A stretch of DNA of 64,000 bases, taken from contig CABIZD010000006.1 in NCBI GenBank assembly GCA_902363125.1, positions 58,499 to 122,498 on the forward strand. Reading direction: 5' to 3'. Origin of the DNA: Coriobacteriaceae bacterium (lineage in GTDB: Bacteria; Actinomycetota; Coriobacteriia; Coriobacteriales; Coriobacteriaceae). This document shows positions 56,616 through 64,000 of the stretch, one piece after another (the first letter of the stretch is position 1; each line of letters starts with the position of its first letter). Position numbers and translations under genes: made by a program. A model generated the notes under the pieces. It saw nothing but the letters and a program-made list of their open reading frames with translations, searched no databases and had not been told where the DNA came from.

Positions 56616-56842
56616 GGTGGGCCATGTGTCCCATTCTGGGGGCTGGAATTGCGCCGACAAGTGGCAATATGTGCGGTCGCAAAAGAGGGGAGGGCCGATG
56701 CTGTCGGCCCTCCCCGGGGTGAGGTGCCCGTTGATTTAATGGGGCGCGCGTGCGTGGGCGTTGCCCCAACAGGTTCCTTGTTTATAGATATGCCTCAGTT
56801 TTTGACGTCCGGAAGTCTCGAAAGGTGGGCCATGTGTCCCAT
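56616..56842. repeat. 19-base direct repeats with internal hairpin
   Basis: GGTGGGCCATGTGTCCCAT occurs at 56616-56634 and 56824-56842. Between them GGGGAGGGCCGA pairs with TCGGCCCTCCCC (about 56692-56720). No ORF or gene fits the 56544-57005 gap. It may be a small transcript or an insertion relic. Confidence 0.4.
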
Positions 56843-57005
56843 GTTTGCGGTGCCGACGCCTATCGTTCGTCATAGAAATCCGCGATGGCCAGGTGCGCTG
56901 ACGCTCGCGTACTTATGGGCTAGACTTAGCACCATTACGTGATCGATGCGGTCGGCCGGCGTCGGCCGCCCGACCGATATATATGACTTGAAGGTGCGTG
57001 TGCGT

Positions 57006-57638
57006 ATGAGCCAAGAGATGATGGATAAAACCTGTCGCGGTTTTGCCGAGGCGCTGGCCGCGCGCGAGCCAGTTCCCGGTGGTGGCAGCGCGAGCGCTTT
57101 TGTGGGCGCGCTGGGCGCCTCGCTGTGCGGAATGGTTGCCCGCTACGGTGCGACCAATCCCGCGCTTGCTGATCGTGCGGATGACCTGACGCGTGCGTTT
57201 GCCCAGGCAGACGAGTTGGCGCAGGAGCTTGTGGGTCTGGTCGCCGAGGACGTTCGTGCGTACGGCCAGGTGTCCGCTGCGTACGGTATTCCGCGTGAGG
57301 ACCCGGCCCGACCGGCTGCGATTCAGGATGCGCTGCATGTGGCCGCTATGCCGCCGTATCGCATTATGGATGCCTGCGGGCGCGCACTGGCGCTGCTCGA
57401 GGACATGGCCGACAAGGGTTCGCGTCAGCTGCTGTCCGATGTGGCGTGCGGCGCCGTATTCTGCCGCGCCGCCATGCAGGGCGCGAGCTTGACGCTCTTT
57501 GCGAACACCACGTCTATGAAGGATCGTGCACGCGCCGAGGAACTCGAGACGGCGTGTGATGAGTTGCTCGACACATGGTTGCCGCGCGCCGATGCGCTGG
57601 CGCGCCGCGCCTCCGACGCTGCAAGAAAGAGGGGATAG
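57006..57638 (+). CDS. fchA: Cyclodeaminase/cyclohydrolase family protein (FchA type)
   Basis: A 210-residue member of the formiminotransferase-cyclodeaminase superfamily. It has the family turn PVPGGGSASAFVGALGASL (~23-41) and all-helical remainder ending MKDRARAEELETACDELLDTW. Stand-alone versions act as methenyl-THF cyclohydrolase or formimino-THF cyclodeaminase. It lies two bases before folD and complements fhs, so cyclohydrolase for C1 metabolism is likely. The ATG at 57006 is chosen; an in-frame GTG six bases upstream is equally near GAAGG. Confidence 0.82.
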   Translation: MSQEMMDKTCRGFAEALAAREPVPGGGSASAFVGALGASLCGMVARYGATNPALADRADDLTRAFAQADELAQELVGLVAEDVRAYGQVSAAYGIPREDPARPAAIQDALHVAAMPPYRIMDACGRALALLEDMADKGSRQLLSDVACGAVFCRAAMQGASLTLFANTTSMKDRARAEELETACDELLDTWLPRADALARRASDAARKRG

Positions 57639-57640
57639 CC

Positions 57641-58495
57641 ATGGCTGAGCTACTGAAGGGTGCTCCCGTCGCCCGCGCTTTGACTGAGGAGCTCGCTGCC
57701 CGCTGCGCTGCGCTGCGCGAACGCGGTGTTGTTCCGACGCTTGCTATCGTGCGTGTGGGTGAACGCGAGGACGACCTATCCTACGAGCGCGGCGCCCTTA
57801 AACGCTGCGAAAAGGTTGGCATCGAGGCGCGTCGCGTGTTGCTTCCTGCCGGTGTTTCGCAAGACGAGCTGTTGACGGCCATCGAGGACATCAATGCCGA
57901 CTCGGCTGTTCATGGCTGTCTGATGTTTCGCCCGCTGCCCGCCGGCCTTGACGAGAACGCCGTCGCCGCAGCGCTCGATCCCGCCAAGGACGTTGACTCC
58001 ATGACGCCGGCTTCGCTGCTCACCACGCTTTCGGGGCGCGGCGAGGGTTTTGCCCCCTGCACAGCTGAAGCCGTGCTTGCTTTGCTGGATCATTACGGCG
58101 TTGAGCTGGACGGCGCCAAAGTTGCCGTGGTCGGACGCTCACTGGTAATTGGCCGCCCCGTTGCCGCCATGCTTACGGCGCGCAACGCAACCGTGACGAC
58201 GTGCCATACGCATACGCGCGATCTTGCCGCCGAGTGCTGTGCTGCCGACATTGTGGTTGCCGCCGTTGGACGCGCGCGCACGATTGGCGCAGATGCGGTC
58301 CGCGAGGACCAGGCGATTATCGATGTTGGCATTAATTGGGACGAAGCCGCTGGCAAGCTGGTCGGCGACGTCGATTTTGATGCCGCGGAGCCGGTTGTTG
58401 GCGCAATCACCCCCGTGCCGGGTGGCGTGGGCGCCGTGACGACAGTAATTCTCGCCAAGCACGTGATCGAGGCGGCGGAGCGCGCATCGAAATAG
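57641..58495 (+). CDS. folD: Methylene-THF dehydrogenase/methenyl-THF cyclohydrolase
   Basis: A 284-residue FolD, which interconverts 5,10-methylene-, methenyl- and 10-formyl-THF. The catalytic Lys region LSYERGALKRCEKVGIE, FRPLPAGLDE, the NAD(P)-binding VVGRSLVIGRPVAAMLTARNATVTTCHTHT and the end TPVPGGVGAVTTVILAKHV are typical. AAAGAGGGG precedes the ATG two bases after fchA, so both are made together. Having a separate FchA suggests FolD may serve mainly as dehydrogenase. Confidence 0.93.
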   Translation: MAELLKGAPVARALTEELAARCAALRERGVVPTLAIVRVGEREDDLSYERGALKRCEKVGIEARRVLLPAGVSQDELLTAIEDINADSAVHGCLMFRPLPAGLDENAVAAALDPAKDVDSMTPASLLTTLSGRGEGFAPCTAEAVLALLDHYGVELDGAKVAVVGRSLVIGRPVAAMLTARNATVTTCHTHTRDLAAECCAADIVVAAVGRARTIGADAVREDQAIIDVGINWDEAAGKLVGDVDFDAAEPVVGAITPVPGGVGAVTTVILAKHVIEAAERASK

Positions 58496-58532
58496 GCGTT
58501 TTGGGCTGTTTGAGGGGGTTAGCTATATACCA

Positions 58533-58764
58533 CGTGGTCAAACAATGCCAAATATGAGTACTGTTGCCAAGATAGTCACATATGTCTTACGTCTTTTTGG
58601 CTTCCTAACGGTATCCATTATCGTTAGGAAGCCTATTTTATTGAACTTATGGGGAATAACGTTGTCTTGCTTTTGGGCAAATGGGGATTTTCGGCACTCG
58701 TTACAGTGCAATTTGCTGCCACTAAATTTGTGACAGTACTCATATTTGGCATTTTTTGACCACG
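58533..58764. repeat. 232-bp nested palindromic element (MITE-like)
   Basis: Terminal inverted repeats of 32 bases (58533-58564 and 58733-58764) match at 31 positions; they start CGTGGTCAAACAATGCCAAA. Inside, GGCTTCCTAACG (58599-58610) and CGTTAGGAAGCC (58622-58633) are a perfect 12-base hairpin. The DNA is far more A+T-rich than its surroundings. No convincing gene lies inside. It sits between folD and the C69 peptidase gene. Confidence 0.75.
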
Positions 58765-58850
58765 GGGGCTGCCGAGGCCGTGGTTTCGCCCTTTCTGCGC
58801 CGAAGCGATACACTGTTGCCGTTTGATTTCTTCGCTCAAGGAGGATGCGC

Positions 58851-60374
58851 ATGCCGTGCACAACGATTCTGGTCGGTAAAAACGCAAGCTACGACGGGTC
58901 GACCCTGGTCGCGCGTAACGAGGACTCGTCCAACGGGGTATTTGAGCCCAAGCGCATGCGCGTAGTGCATCCCGACGAGCAGCCGCGTGTCTACACGAGC
59001 GTCCTGAGCCACCTGACCGTTGAGCTGCCCGATAACCCCATGCGCTATACGAGCGTCCCCGATGTTGTCCCGGGCCACGGTATCTGGGCCGAGGCCGGTT
59101 TCAACGAGCTCAATGTTGGCATGTCCGCAACCGAGACGCTTACCACCAACGAGCGCGTCCGCGGCGCCGATCCGCTCGTGGACTACGTGCCCGCCAAGGG
59201 CAACGAGGGTGAGGACGGCTATGTGCCGGCGCAGCCCGGTGGCCTGGGCGAGGAGGACATGGTGACCCTGGTGCTGCCGTATGCCAAGTCCGCCCGCGAC
59301 GGCGTGCGTATCTTGGGCGACCTGCTCGAGCGCTACGGCACTTACGAGAACAACGGCATCGCCTTTAGCGACGTGGACGAGATCTGGTGGCTCGAGACCA
59401 TCGGCGGTCACCACTGGATCGCCAAGCGCGTGCCTGACGACGCCTATGTGACCATGCCCAACCAGCTGGGCATCGACAGCTTTGACCTGGATGACGCCGA
59501 GGGCGCCCAGGCCGACCATATGTGCTCCGCCGACCTGCGCGCCTGGATGGCCGAGTGGCATCTGGACCTGACGCTGGGCGTCGAGAGCGACGGCCCGGCT
59601 GCCGTCTTTAACCCGCGCGAGGCCTTTGGCTCGCACAGCGACAGCGATCACGTCTACAACACGCCGCGCGCCTGGTACATGCAGCGCTGCCTCAATCCCA
59701 GCGATGTGTGGGACGGTCCCGAGGCCGACTACACGCCCGAGAGCGACGATATCCCCTGGAGCCGCGTGCCCGAGCGCAAGGTGACCATCGAGGACATTAA
59801 GTACGTACTCTCGAGCCACTACCAGGGCACGGAGTACGACTGCTACGGCAGCAAGGGCACGCCCGCTACGCGTGGCGCCTATCGCCCCATCGGCATCAAC
59901 CGCAACAGCCAGCTCGCCGTGCTGCAACTGCGTCCCTATGCGCAGCCGGCCTATCGCGCCGTGCAGTGGATGGCGTTTGGCTCCAACTCGTTTAACGCGC
60001 TGGTTCCGCTGTACGCCAACGTCGAGACCATGCCCGAGTACTATGCCGACACGCAGTCTCGCGTGACGTCCGAAAACTTCTACTGGGCCAACCGCCTGAT
60101 CGGCGCGCTGGCCGACGTCCGTTTTCATGAGTGCGGCCGCGCCGTGGAGGACTACCAGGAGAAGGTCGGTGGCATGGGCCACAAGCAGATCCATGACGTC
60201 GACGCTGCCGTAGCCGCTCTGCCCGAGGCCGAGGTGCCTGCCGAGCTTGCCCGCGCCAATGAGACTTTCGCCGAGCTTGTGCGCGTGGAGACCGATGCTC
60301 TACTGGGCAAGGTGCTCTACACCACGAGCTGCGCCATGAAGAACTCTTTCGCGATGAACGACAACGTGAGGTAG
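58851..60374 (+). CDS. C69-family dipeptidase
   Basis: A 507-residue peptidase U34/C69 (PepD-type) Ntn-hydrolase. The N-terminal nucleophile is the Cys of MPCTTILVG, followed by the family block SYDGSTLVARNEDSS. WWLETIGGHHWIAKRVPDDAY and the mid-chain MPNQLGIDSFDL blocks are typical. It splits dipeptides and may help amino-acid fermentation. The ATG at 58851 is six bases behind AAGGAGGATGC; the earlier ATG abuts the ribosome site. No signal peptide is seen, so it is cytosolic. Confidence 0.88.
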   Translation: MPCTTILVGKNASYDGSTLVARNEDSSNGVFEPKRMRVVHPDEQPRVYTSVLSHLTVELPDNPMRYTSVPDVVPGHGIWAEAGFNELNVGMSATETLTTNERVRGADPLVDYVPAKGNEGEDGYVPAQPGGLGEEDMVTLVLPYAKSARDGVRILGDLLERYGTYENNGIAFSDVDEIWWLETIGGHHWIAKRVPDDAYVTMPNQLGIDSFDLDDAEGAQADHMCSADLRAWMAEWHLDLTLGVESDGPAAVFNPREAFGSHSDSDHVYNTPRAWYMQRCLNPSDVWDGPEADYTPESDDIPWSRVPERKVTIEDIKYVLSSHYQGTEYDCYGSKGTPATRGAYRPIGINRNSQLAVLQLRPYAQPAYRAVQWMAFGSNSFNALVPLYANVETMPEYYADTQSRVTSENFYWANRLIGALADVRFHECGRAVEDYQEKVGGMGHKQIHDVDAAVAALPEAEVPAELARANETFAELVRVETDALLGKVLYTTSCAMKNSFAMNDNVR

Positions 60375-60473
60375 GGATTTCCCGTCGATCGAATAGCGCT
60401 AAAACGCTTTGTCGCTTTCGCTCAATCTTGGGTACAAGAACGCCAATGCAGTTGTTTGTGATTGGAGATAACC

Positions 60474-60890
60474 ATGGTTATGAAACTCGATCAGCTTGTT
60501 AACGGCGCCATTAACGTGGGCTTTGGCGCTGCCGCCGTTGCTGTCGAAGGCGGCAAGAAGGTCCTCGACGACCTTAACACCAAAGGCGAGCAGGTCCGCA
60601 AGGACACCGCCACTCCCGATATCGCCCGCAGTGTGTCCGACATGTTCGAGCAGGCCGGCGGCACCATCTCCGACCTGACCGAGCGCTTGGGCATGCAGGG
60701 CGAGACCGCGGCCCAGCGCGTGCTTGACGAGCTCATCCTTGCCCGGGTCCGCGTCATGACCGCTCCCGAGCGCACGGCCTTCCTGGCCCATGTGCGCGAC
60801 ATCGTCGATTCGGTCGAGGACAACGTGACCTCGGTGCCCGTCGAGTCCGTTGAGCCCGACGATGCGAAGGATACCGAAGAGGCTGAGTAG
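60474..60890 (+). CDS. Small helical protein upstream of the UbiB-like kinase
   Basis: A 138-residue protein, mostly helical and charged, with an Ala/Val-rich N-terminal stretch (LVNGAINVGFGAAAVAVEGGKKVLDDL) that could be an amphipathic membrane-surface helix, resembling phasin-like proteins. A Glu/Asp-rich tail ends it. Two in-frame ATGs are close; the first follows GGAGATAACC. It ends eight bases before the UbiB-like kinase gene, so a shared role in lipid or quinone handling at the membrane is likely but inferred. Confidence 0.6.
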   Translation: MVMKLDQLVNGAINVGFGAAAVAVEGGKKVLDDLNTKGEQVRKDTATPDIARSVSDMFEQAGGTISDLTERLGMQGETAAQRVLDELILARVRVMTAPERTAFLAHVRDIVDSVEDNVTSVPVESVEPDDAKDTEEAE

Positions 60891-60898
60891 CAGCGCAG

Positions 60899-62662
60899 AT
60901 GGCAGATTCCACCACCGATTACAACAATCTAGATCCCTTGGGTGACGAGGCGGCGGTTGTCGATGAGGTCGACGCCGTCGTCTCGGGCGCTCGCAAGAAG
61001 CCGCGCGCTGTCGATATGGTGCCCGAGGAGCCCGACGCGATGGCACCGGACGAGGAATACCAGCTCACGCCGGCGGGTCGTCGCGAACGCATTGGGCAGA
61101 TTGTTCGCCTGGTCAAAAAGTACCGCGTGTGGGATAACCTCACGCCGGTTCGTTTGCGCCGCCTGCTCGAGGAACTCGGCCCCATGTTCGTCAAGATGGG
61201 GCAGATTCTGGCCAACCGGTCCGAGATTTTGCCGCAACGCTTTTGCGACGAGCTGCGTCGTCTGCGCTCCGACGTGGAACCGGTGCCGTACGAGGTAGTG
61301 CTTCGCTGTCTGGAGGAAGAATACGGCCTGCGCCTGGGGGAGATGTTCGATGCGATCGACCCCAATCCGCTTGGTAGCGCATCGCTCGCGCAGGTGCACC
61401 GCGCTCGTCTGGTGACGGGCGAGGACGTGGCCGTCAAGGTGCAGCGCCCCGGTGCGCAGCAGGTTATGGCGCAGGACATCGATATCATCCGCTCGGTGGT
61501 GCGTATCGTTTCCAAGTTCGTCAACACCGATCAATTCGTTGACCTGCACGGCGTGGTCGAGGAGCTGTGGACCTCGTTTCGCGAGGAGACCAACTTTTTG
61601 GCCGAGGCCAAAAACCTCAATGACTTTTACGAGTTCCATAAGAGCGTTCATGGCGTGACGTGCCCTAAATCCTATCTGGACCTGTGCACCGAGCACGTGG
61701 TGGTTATGGACTACGTCGACGGCATTTCGATCGCCGATCCTGAACGCTTAGTGGCCGAGGGCTATGACTTGGAAAAGATCGGTGCCGCGATTGTCGAGGA
61801 CTACTCGACGCAGGTGCTCGACGACGGCTTTTTCCATGCCGACCCGCATGCGGGAAACATCATCCTCAAGGACGGTATTGTCTACTTTATCGACTTGGGT
61901 ATGGTCGGACGTATGTCGAGCCATGACCGCGGTATCGTCAAAGACATGATTTTCGCCGTGGCCGAGGGTGACGTGCCCAAGCTCAAGGATTCGCTCATGC
62001 GCTTTGCCGTGACGCGCGGCGATTCGGCCGAGCTTGACCATTCGGCCTTTTTGTCCGACTTGGACTTTATTGTTGCCGACTTTGCCGGGCTCGACCTTAA
62101 AGACCTGGATATCGGCGAGTTTTTGACTTCGCTGTTAAACCTCGCGCGCAAAAATGACGTTGAGCTGCCGAGCGTGGTGACGATGTTCGCCCGCGGCATG
62201 GTGACGCTCGAGGGCCTGTTGACCGAGTACATGCCCAACGTCAACATGATCCAGATCATCCAGACGCACATCAAAAACGAGAAGAGCACCTACGCCCGCA
62301 TGCGCGAGATGAGCCGCGATCTTGCCGCGAGCAGCTATCGCGCGGCAAAAGGCTCGCTCGAGGCGGCCGAGTATCTGGGCTTGGCTTCGCGTATGCTTAC
62401 GCGCGGCCAGCTTAAGGTAAACACGCAGATCATGAGCAGCGATAAGGCGCTGCGACAGCTGGGCGGAATTATCGACCGCATGTCGATGGCAATTGTGATC
62501 GCCGGTCTGTTTATCGGTTCGTCGGTGGTGTACTACGCGCGTATCGAGCCGGTTGTGTTTGGTATCCCAGTCATTGGCTTTATGGGCTACGTGAGCGCGC
62601 TGGTGCTGGCGCTTATGCTGGGCCGCAATATCTGGCTCAACAGCCACGGCGGCAAGCACTAG
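60899..62662 (+). CDS. AarF/UbiB (ABC1) atypical kinase family protein
   Basis: A 587-residue ABC1/ADCK/UbiB protein. After a ~90-residue acidic N terminus come the family motif ELGPMFVKMGQILANRSEILP (KxGQ region), SASLAQVHRARLVTGEDVAVKVQRPG (Ala-rich loop and invariant Lys), FHADPHAGNIIL (catalytic loop) and FIDLGMVG (DFG-like). A C-terminal membrane hairpin (MAIVIAGLFIGSSVVYYA and MGYVSALVLALML) anchors it. UbiB-like ATPases support isoprenoid or quinone lipid synthesis. It forms an operon with the preceding small gene and ends at a terminator. Confidence 0.88.
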   Translation: MADSTTDYNNLDPLGDEAAVVDEVDAVVSGARKKPRAVDMVPEEPDAMAPDEEYQLTPAGRRERIGQIVRLVKKYRVWDNLTPVRLRRLLEELGPMFVKMGQILANRSEILPQRFCDELRRLRSDVEPVPYEVVLRCLEEEYGLRLGEMFDAIDPNPLGSASLAQVHRARLVTGEDVAVKVQRPGAQQVMAQDIDIIRSVVRIVSKFVNTDQFVDLHGVVEELWTSFREETNFLAEAKNLNDFYEFHKSVHGVTCPKSYLDLCTEHVVVMDYVDGISIADPERLVAEGYDLEKIGAAIVEDYSTQVLDDGFFHADPHAGNIILKDGIVYFIDLGMVGRMSSHDRGIVKDMIFAVAEGDVPKLKDSLMRFAVTRGDSAELDHSAFLSDLDFIVADFAGLDLKDLDIGEFLTSLLNLARKNDVELPSVVTMFARGMVTLEGLLTEYMPNVNMIQIIQTHIKNEKSTYARMREMSRDLAASSYRAAKGSLEAAEYLGLASRMLTRGQLKVNTQIMSSDKALRQLGGIIDRMSMAIVIAGLFIGSSVVYYARIEPVVFGIPVIGFMGYVSALVLALMLGRNIWLNSHGGKH

Positions 62663-62713
62663 AGGCTGCGGCCGTCACCGCATTTTCCTATCGCAAACAA
62701 TAGCTTTTACCTT

Positions 62714-62741
62714 GGGCTTCGCCTGCGTGCGAGGCCCTTTT
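62714..62741 (+). terminator. Intrinsic terminator after the kinase gene
   Basis: GGGCTTCGC (62714-62722) pairs with GCGAGGCCC (62729-62737, one G-U), then TTTTG. Confidence 0.75.
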
Positions 62742-62784
62742 GCGTGATAGCATATTGACGGTATTAATCGATGGCCTAGATGGT

Positions 62785-62945
62785 GGTGCGGAGACGCACG
62801 AATGCGCGGTTTTCCTGCGCGTTTGGGAGAATCGGGGTGCAAGTCCCCGGCTGTACCAGTAACCGTAATTCCTCTTGGCTCGGGATGCTCGCGTCGCAGA
62901 TCGGACGACGTGCCCGAGCCGTTAAGGTTAAGTCGGATCGCCTCC
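62785..62945 (+). promoter_or_regulatory. Probable cobalamin riboswitch
   Basis: The leader contains the cobalamin-box-like core GGGTGCAAGTCCCCGGCTG then TACCAGTAACCGTAA (about 62834-62867), preceded by GGGAGAATC and paired arms (GGTGCG-gagacGCACG; GCGCGGTTTTCCTGCGCGT) and followed by a GCTCGGG/CCCGAGC helix (about 62878-62919). It lies ~70-230 bases before a DUF4430 gene. Details vary from the usual CCGCCACTGT core, so a covariance-model search is needed. Confidence 0.65.
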
Positions 62946-63011
62946 CATCTTGCACGTTGCCGCGGCGTATGCCGCCGGTGTGCATGGGGCTCTGGAGGGA
63001 AGGGGACCCCG

Positions 63012-64000
63012 ATGGGGGAACTCGAGCGCAACATGCGCGATGACGTGGGGCAGCCTCAAGGCAACGCTCCAAGTACAGACAATGGGGGACAATTGGATAT
63101 GTTTGAGGACGAGCGCGAGCGCGTCTCGCATCGCCGTGGCGCAATTGCGCGCGGCGTAGCCAAGCGCGGCCTGGTGGCATTCCTGGCCTTCGCGATGGCC
63201 TTTGGCACCACACCGGCTCAGCTGTGGGCCGAGGGCGCCGAGGGCATTGCCGAGGCTGTGGCTCAGGCGGCACCGCTTGCCGAGAACGGCTCTGGTGAGT
63301 CCGCGACAAGCCCTGCTGCCGACCTCAATGCGAGCGGCATGGTGGCGAATGGGGGCACTGCCGAGCAAGATGCCACTGCGACAGCTTCGGGCCCTACCGA
63401 CAAGACTGAGGACGATAGCGCTGCCGGCAATGAGGCACCGGCTGCATCGACGTCCGATGCCTCGAAGCAGGACACCGCCGTTGTCTCTGCCGCTGGAGAG
63501 GCCAAGGCTCAGCCTGCCAAGGCAGAGAGCCAGGAGGTCTCTGCCACGTGCTCCGTCGTCGGCACCGACGCCAAGGGCGCCCAGCAGACCTGGGCCGCCG
63601 CGCAGCGGATCACGCTGAAGGAGGGCTCGACCGCGGCCGACCTCTCCGAGCAGCTCTTCAAGCAGGCCGGCCTGACCACCGACTACGATCCCAACGGCAC
63701 CTGGGGCTGGGCGCTCAACACGATCACGTCGCCCTTCGATAAGGACCGCAAGCTCGGCTATGACTCGGCGACCGGCGCGTACTGGCAGCTGTTCGTCAAC
63801 GGCAGCGCCTCCGAGGTCGGCGCGGGCGGCTACACGCTCAAGGACGGCGACTCCGTCGTCTGGTGCTACTCGAAGTACGGCGACCCCGCGCCCGAGCAGG
63901 TTTCCGTCACGATGGAGATTATTGGCAAAAAGGCCGGGATGGCTCAGCGTTGGACGAGCCCGTCGACCCAGGTGTTTGTTAAGGGCACGTCGATCAAGGA
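63012..64000 (+). CDS. DUF4430 surface protein (3' partial), B12-linked
   Basis: At least 329 residues; the frame runs off the right edge. Start ATG 63012 follows GGAGGGAAGGGG and gives a ~40-residue cytosolic lead before the signal-like helix GLVAFLAFAMAFGTTPAQLWA; ATG 63099 is an alternative. A ~120-residue Ala/Ser/Glu-rich linker follows, then a DUF4430 domain (TWGWALNTITSPFDKDRKLG ... YWQLFVNGSASEVGAGGYTLKDGDSVVWCYSKYGD; ~195-295). DUF4430 is similar to the C-terminal cobalamin-binding part of transcobalamin and intrinsic factor. With the riboswitch upstream, a role in cobalamin capture at the cell surface is likely. Confidence 0.75.
   Translation, partial: MGELERNMRDDVGQPQGNAPSTDNGGQLDMFEDERERVSHRRGAIARGVAKRGLVAFLAFAMAFGTTPAQLWAEGAEGIAEAVAQAAPLAENGSGESATSPAADLNASGMVANGGTAEQDATATASGPTDKTEDDSAAGNEAPAASTSDASKQDTAVVSAAGEAKAQPAKAESQEVSATCSVVGTDAKGAQQTWAAAQRITLKEGSTAADLSEQLFKQAGLTTDYDPNGTWGWALNTITSPFDKDRKLGYDSATGAYWQLFVNGSASEVGAGGYTLKDGDSVVWCYSKYGDPAPEQVSVTMEIIGKKAGMAQRWTSPSTQVFVKGTSIK

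Noticed and set aside
58538..58861. Small ORFs on both strands inside the 232-bp palindrome
   Set aside because: They lack ribosome sites and family features, and much of their sequence is the repeat arms, so the DNA element explains them.

Overview
The window is high-GC DNA from an anaerobic actinobacterium, most likely a Collinsella or close coriobacterial relative. The evidence is a fhs/folD/fchA folate C1 set, an oxygen-sensitive lactaldehyde-reductase-type alcohol dehydrogenase, a neelaredoxin-type superoxide reductase, GC-rich codon use and Tat-exported or DUF4430 surface proteins. I saw no rRNA or tRNA gene. Both ends cut genes: an ABC transporter permease-ATPase fusion on the left and a DUF4430 protein on the right.

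Bases 1-37,900 are mostly core genome: an orphan RelB-type antitoxin, a CPBP protease, YgiQ, a DUF1275 protein, FucO, an M42 peptidase, MnmA, CysK with a divergent Rrf2 regulator, a YerC regulator behind a small Trp-containing ORF, AddB-AddA, DnaE, a SWIM/SNF2 ATPase, superoxide reductase, a catalytically dead NAD synthetase homologue, RuvC-RuvA-RuvB, Fhs, a membrane protein with PASTA-like and coiled-coil parts, a CDF metal transporter and a zinc-ribbon protein. Short inverted repeats of a shared type lie between several of these genes.

Bases 38,000-53,000 form a defence and mobile island with visibly more A+T. It holds a complete Type I restriction-modification system (hsdR-hsdM-hsdS) whose specificity genes are set up to shuffle: a tyrosine recombinase, one full hsdS, one half hsdS behind hsdM, one silent half-hsdS cassette and four copies of a 16-base near-palindromic site in alternating orientation. 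Next come a solitary N6 methylase fused to an HsdS-like half, with a small partner of unknown function, under three GGTTAT-nn-ATAACC boxes. Further on are a two-repeat relic of a Type I-E CRISPR array, an orphan HicB-like gene, a convergent small-RNA/30-residue-peptide pair laid out like a Type I toxin-antitoxin module, an ADP-ribosylglycohydrolase, a DUF1016 nuclease and two paralogous 89-residue PH-like proteins that bracket the second half of the island.

Bases 53,000-64,000 return to host genes: a Tat-exported PI-PLC-X protein, a lipoprotein, FchA-FolD (which with Fhs make a tetrahydrofolate C1 branch), a 232-bp nested palindromic element, a C69 dipeptidase, a small helical protein, an UbiB/AarF kinase, and a probable cobalamin riboswitch upstream of a DUF4430 surface protein, a fold related to cobalamin-binding proteins.
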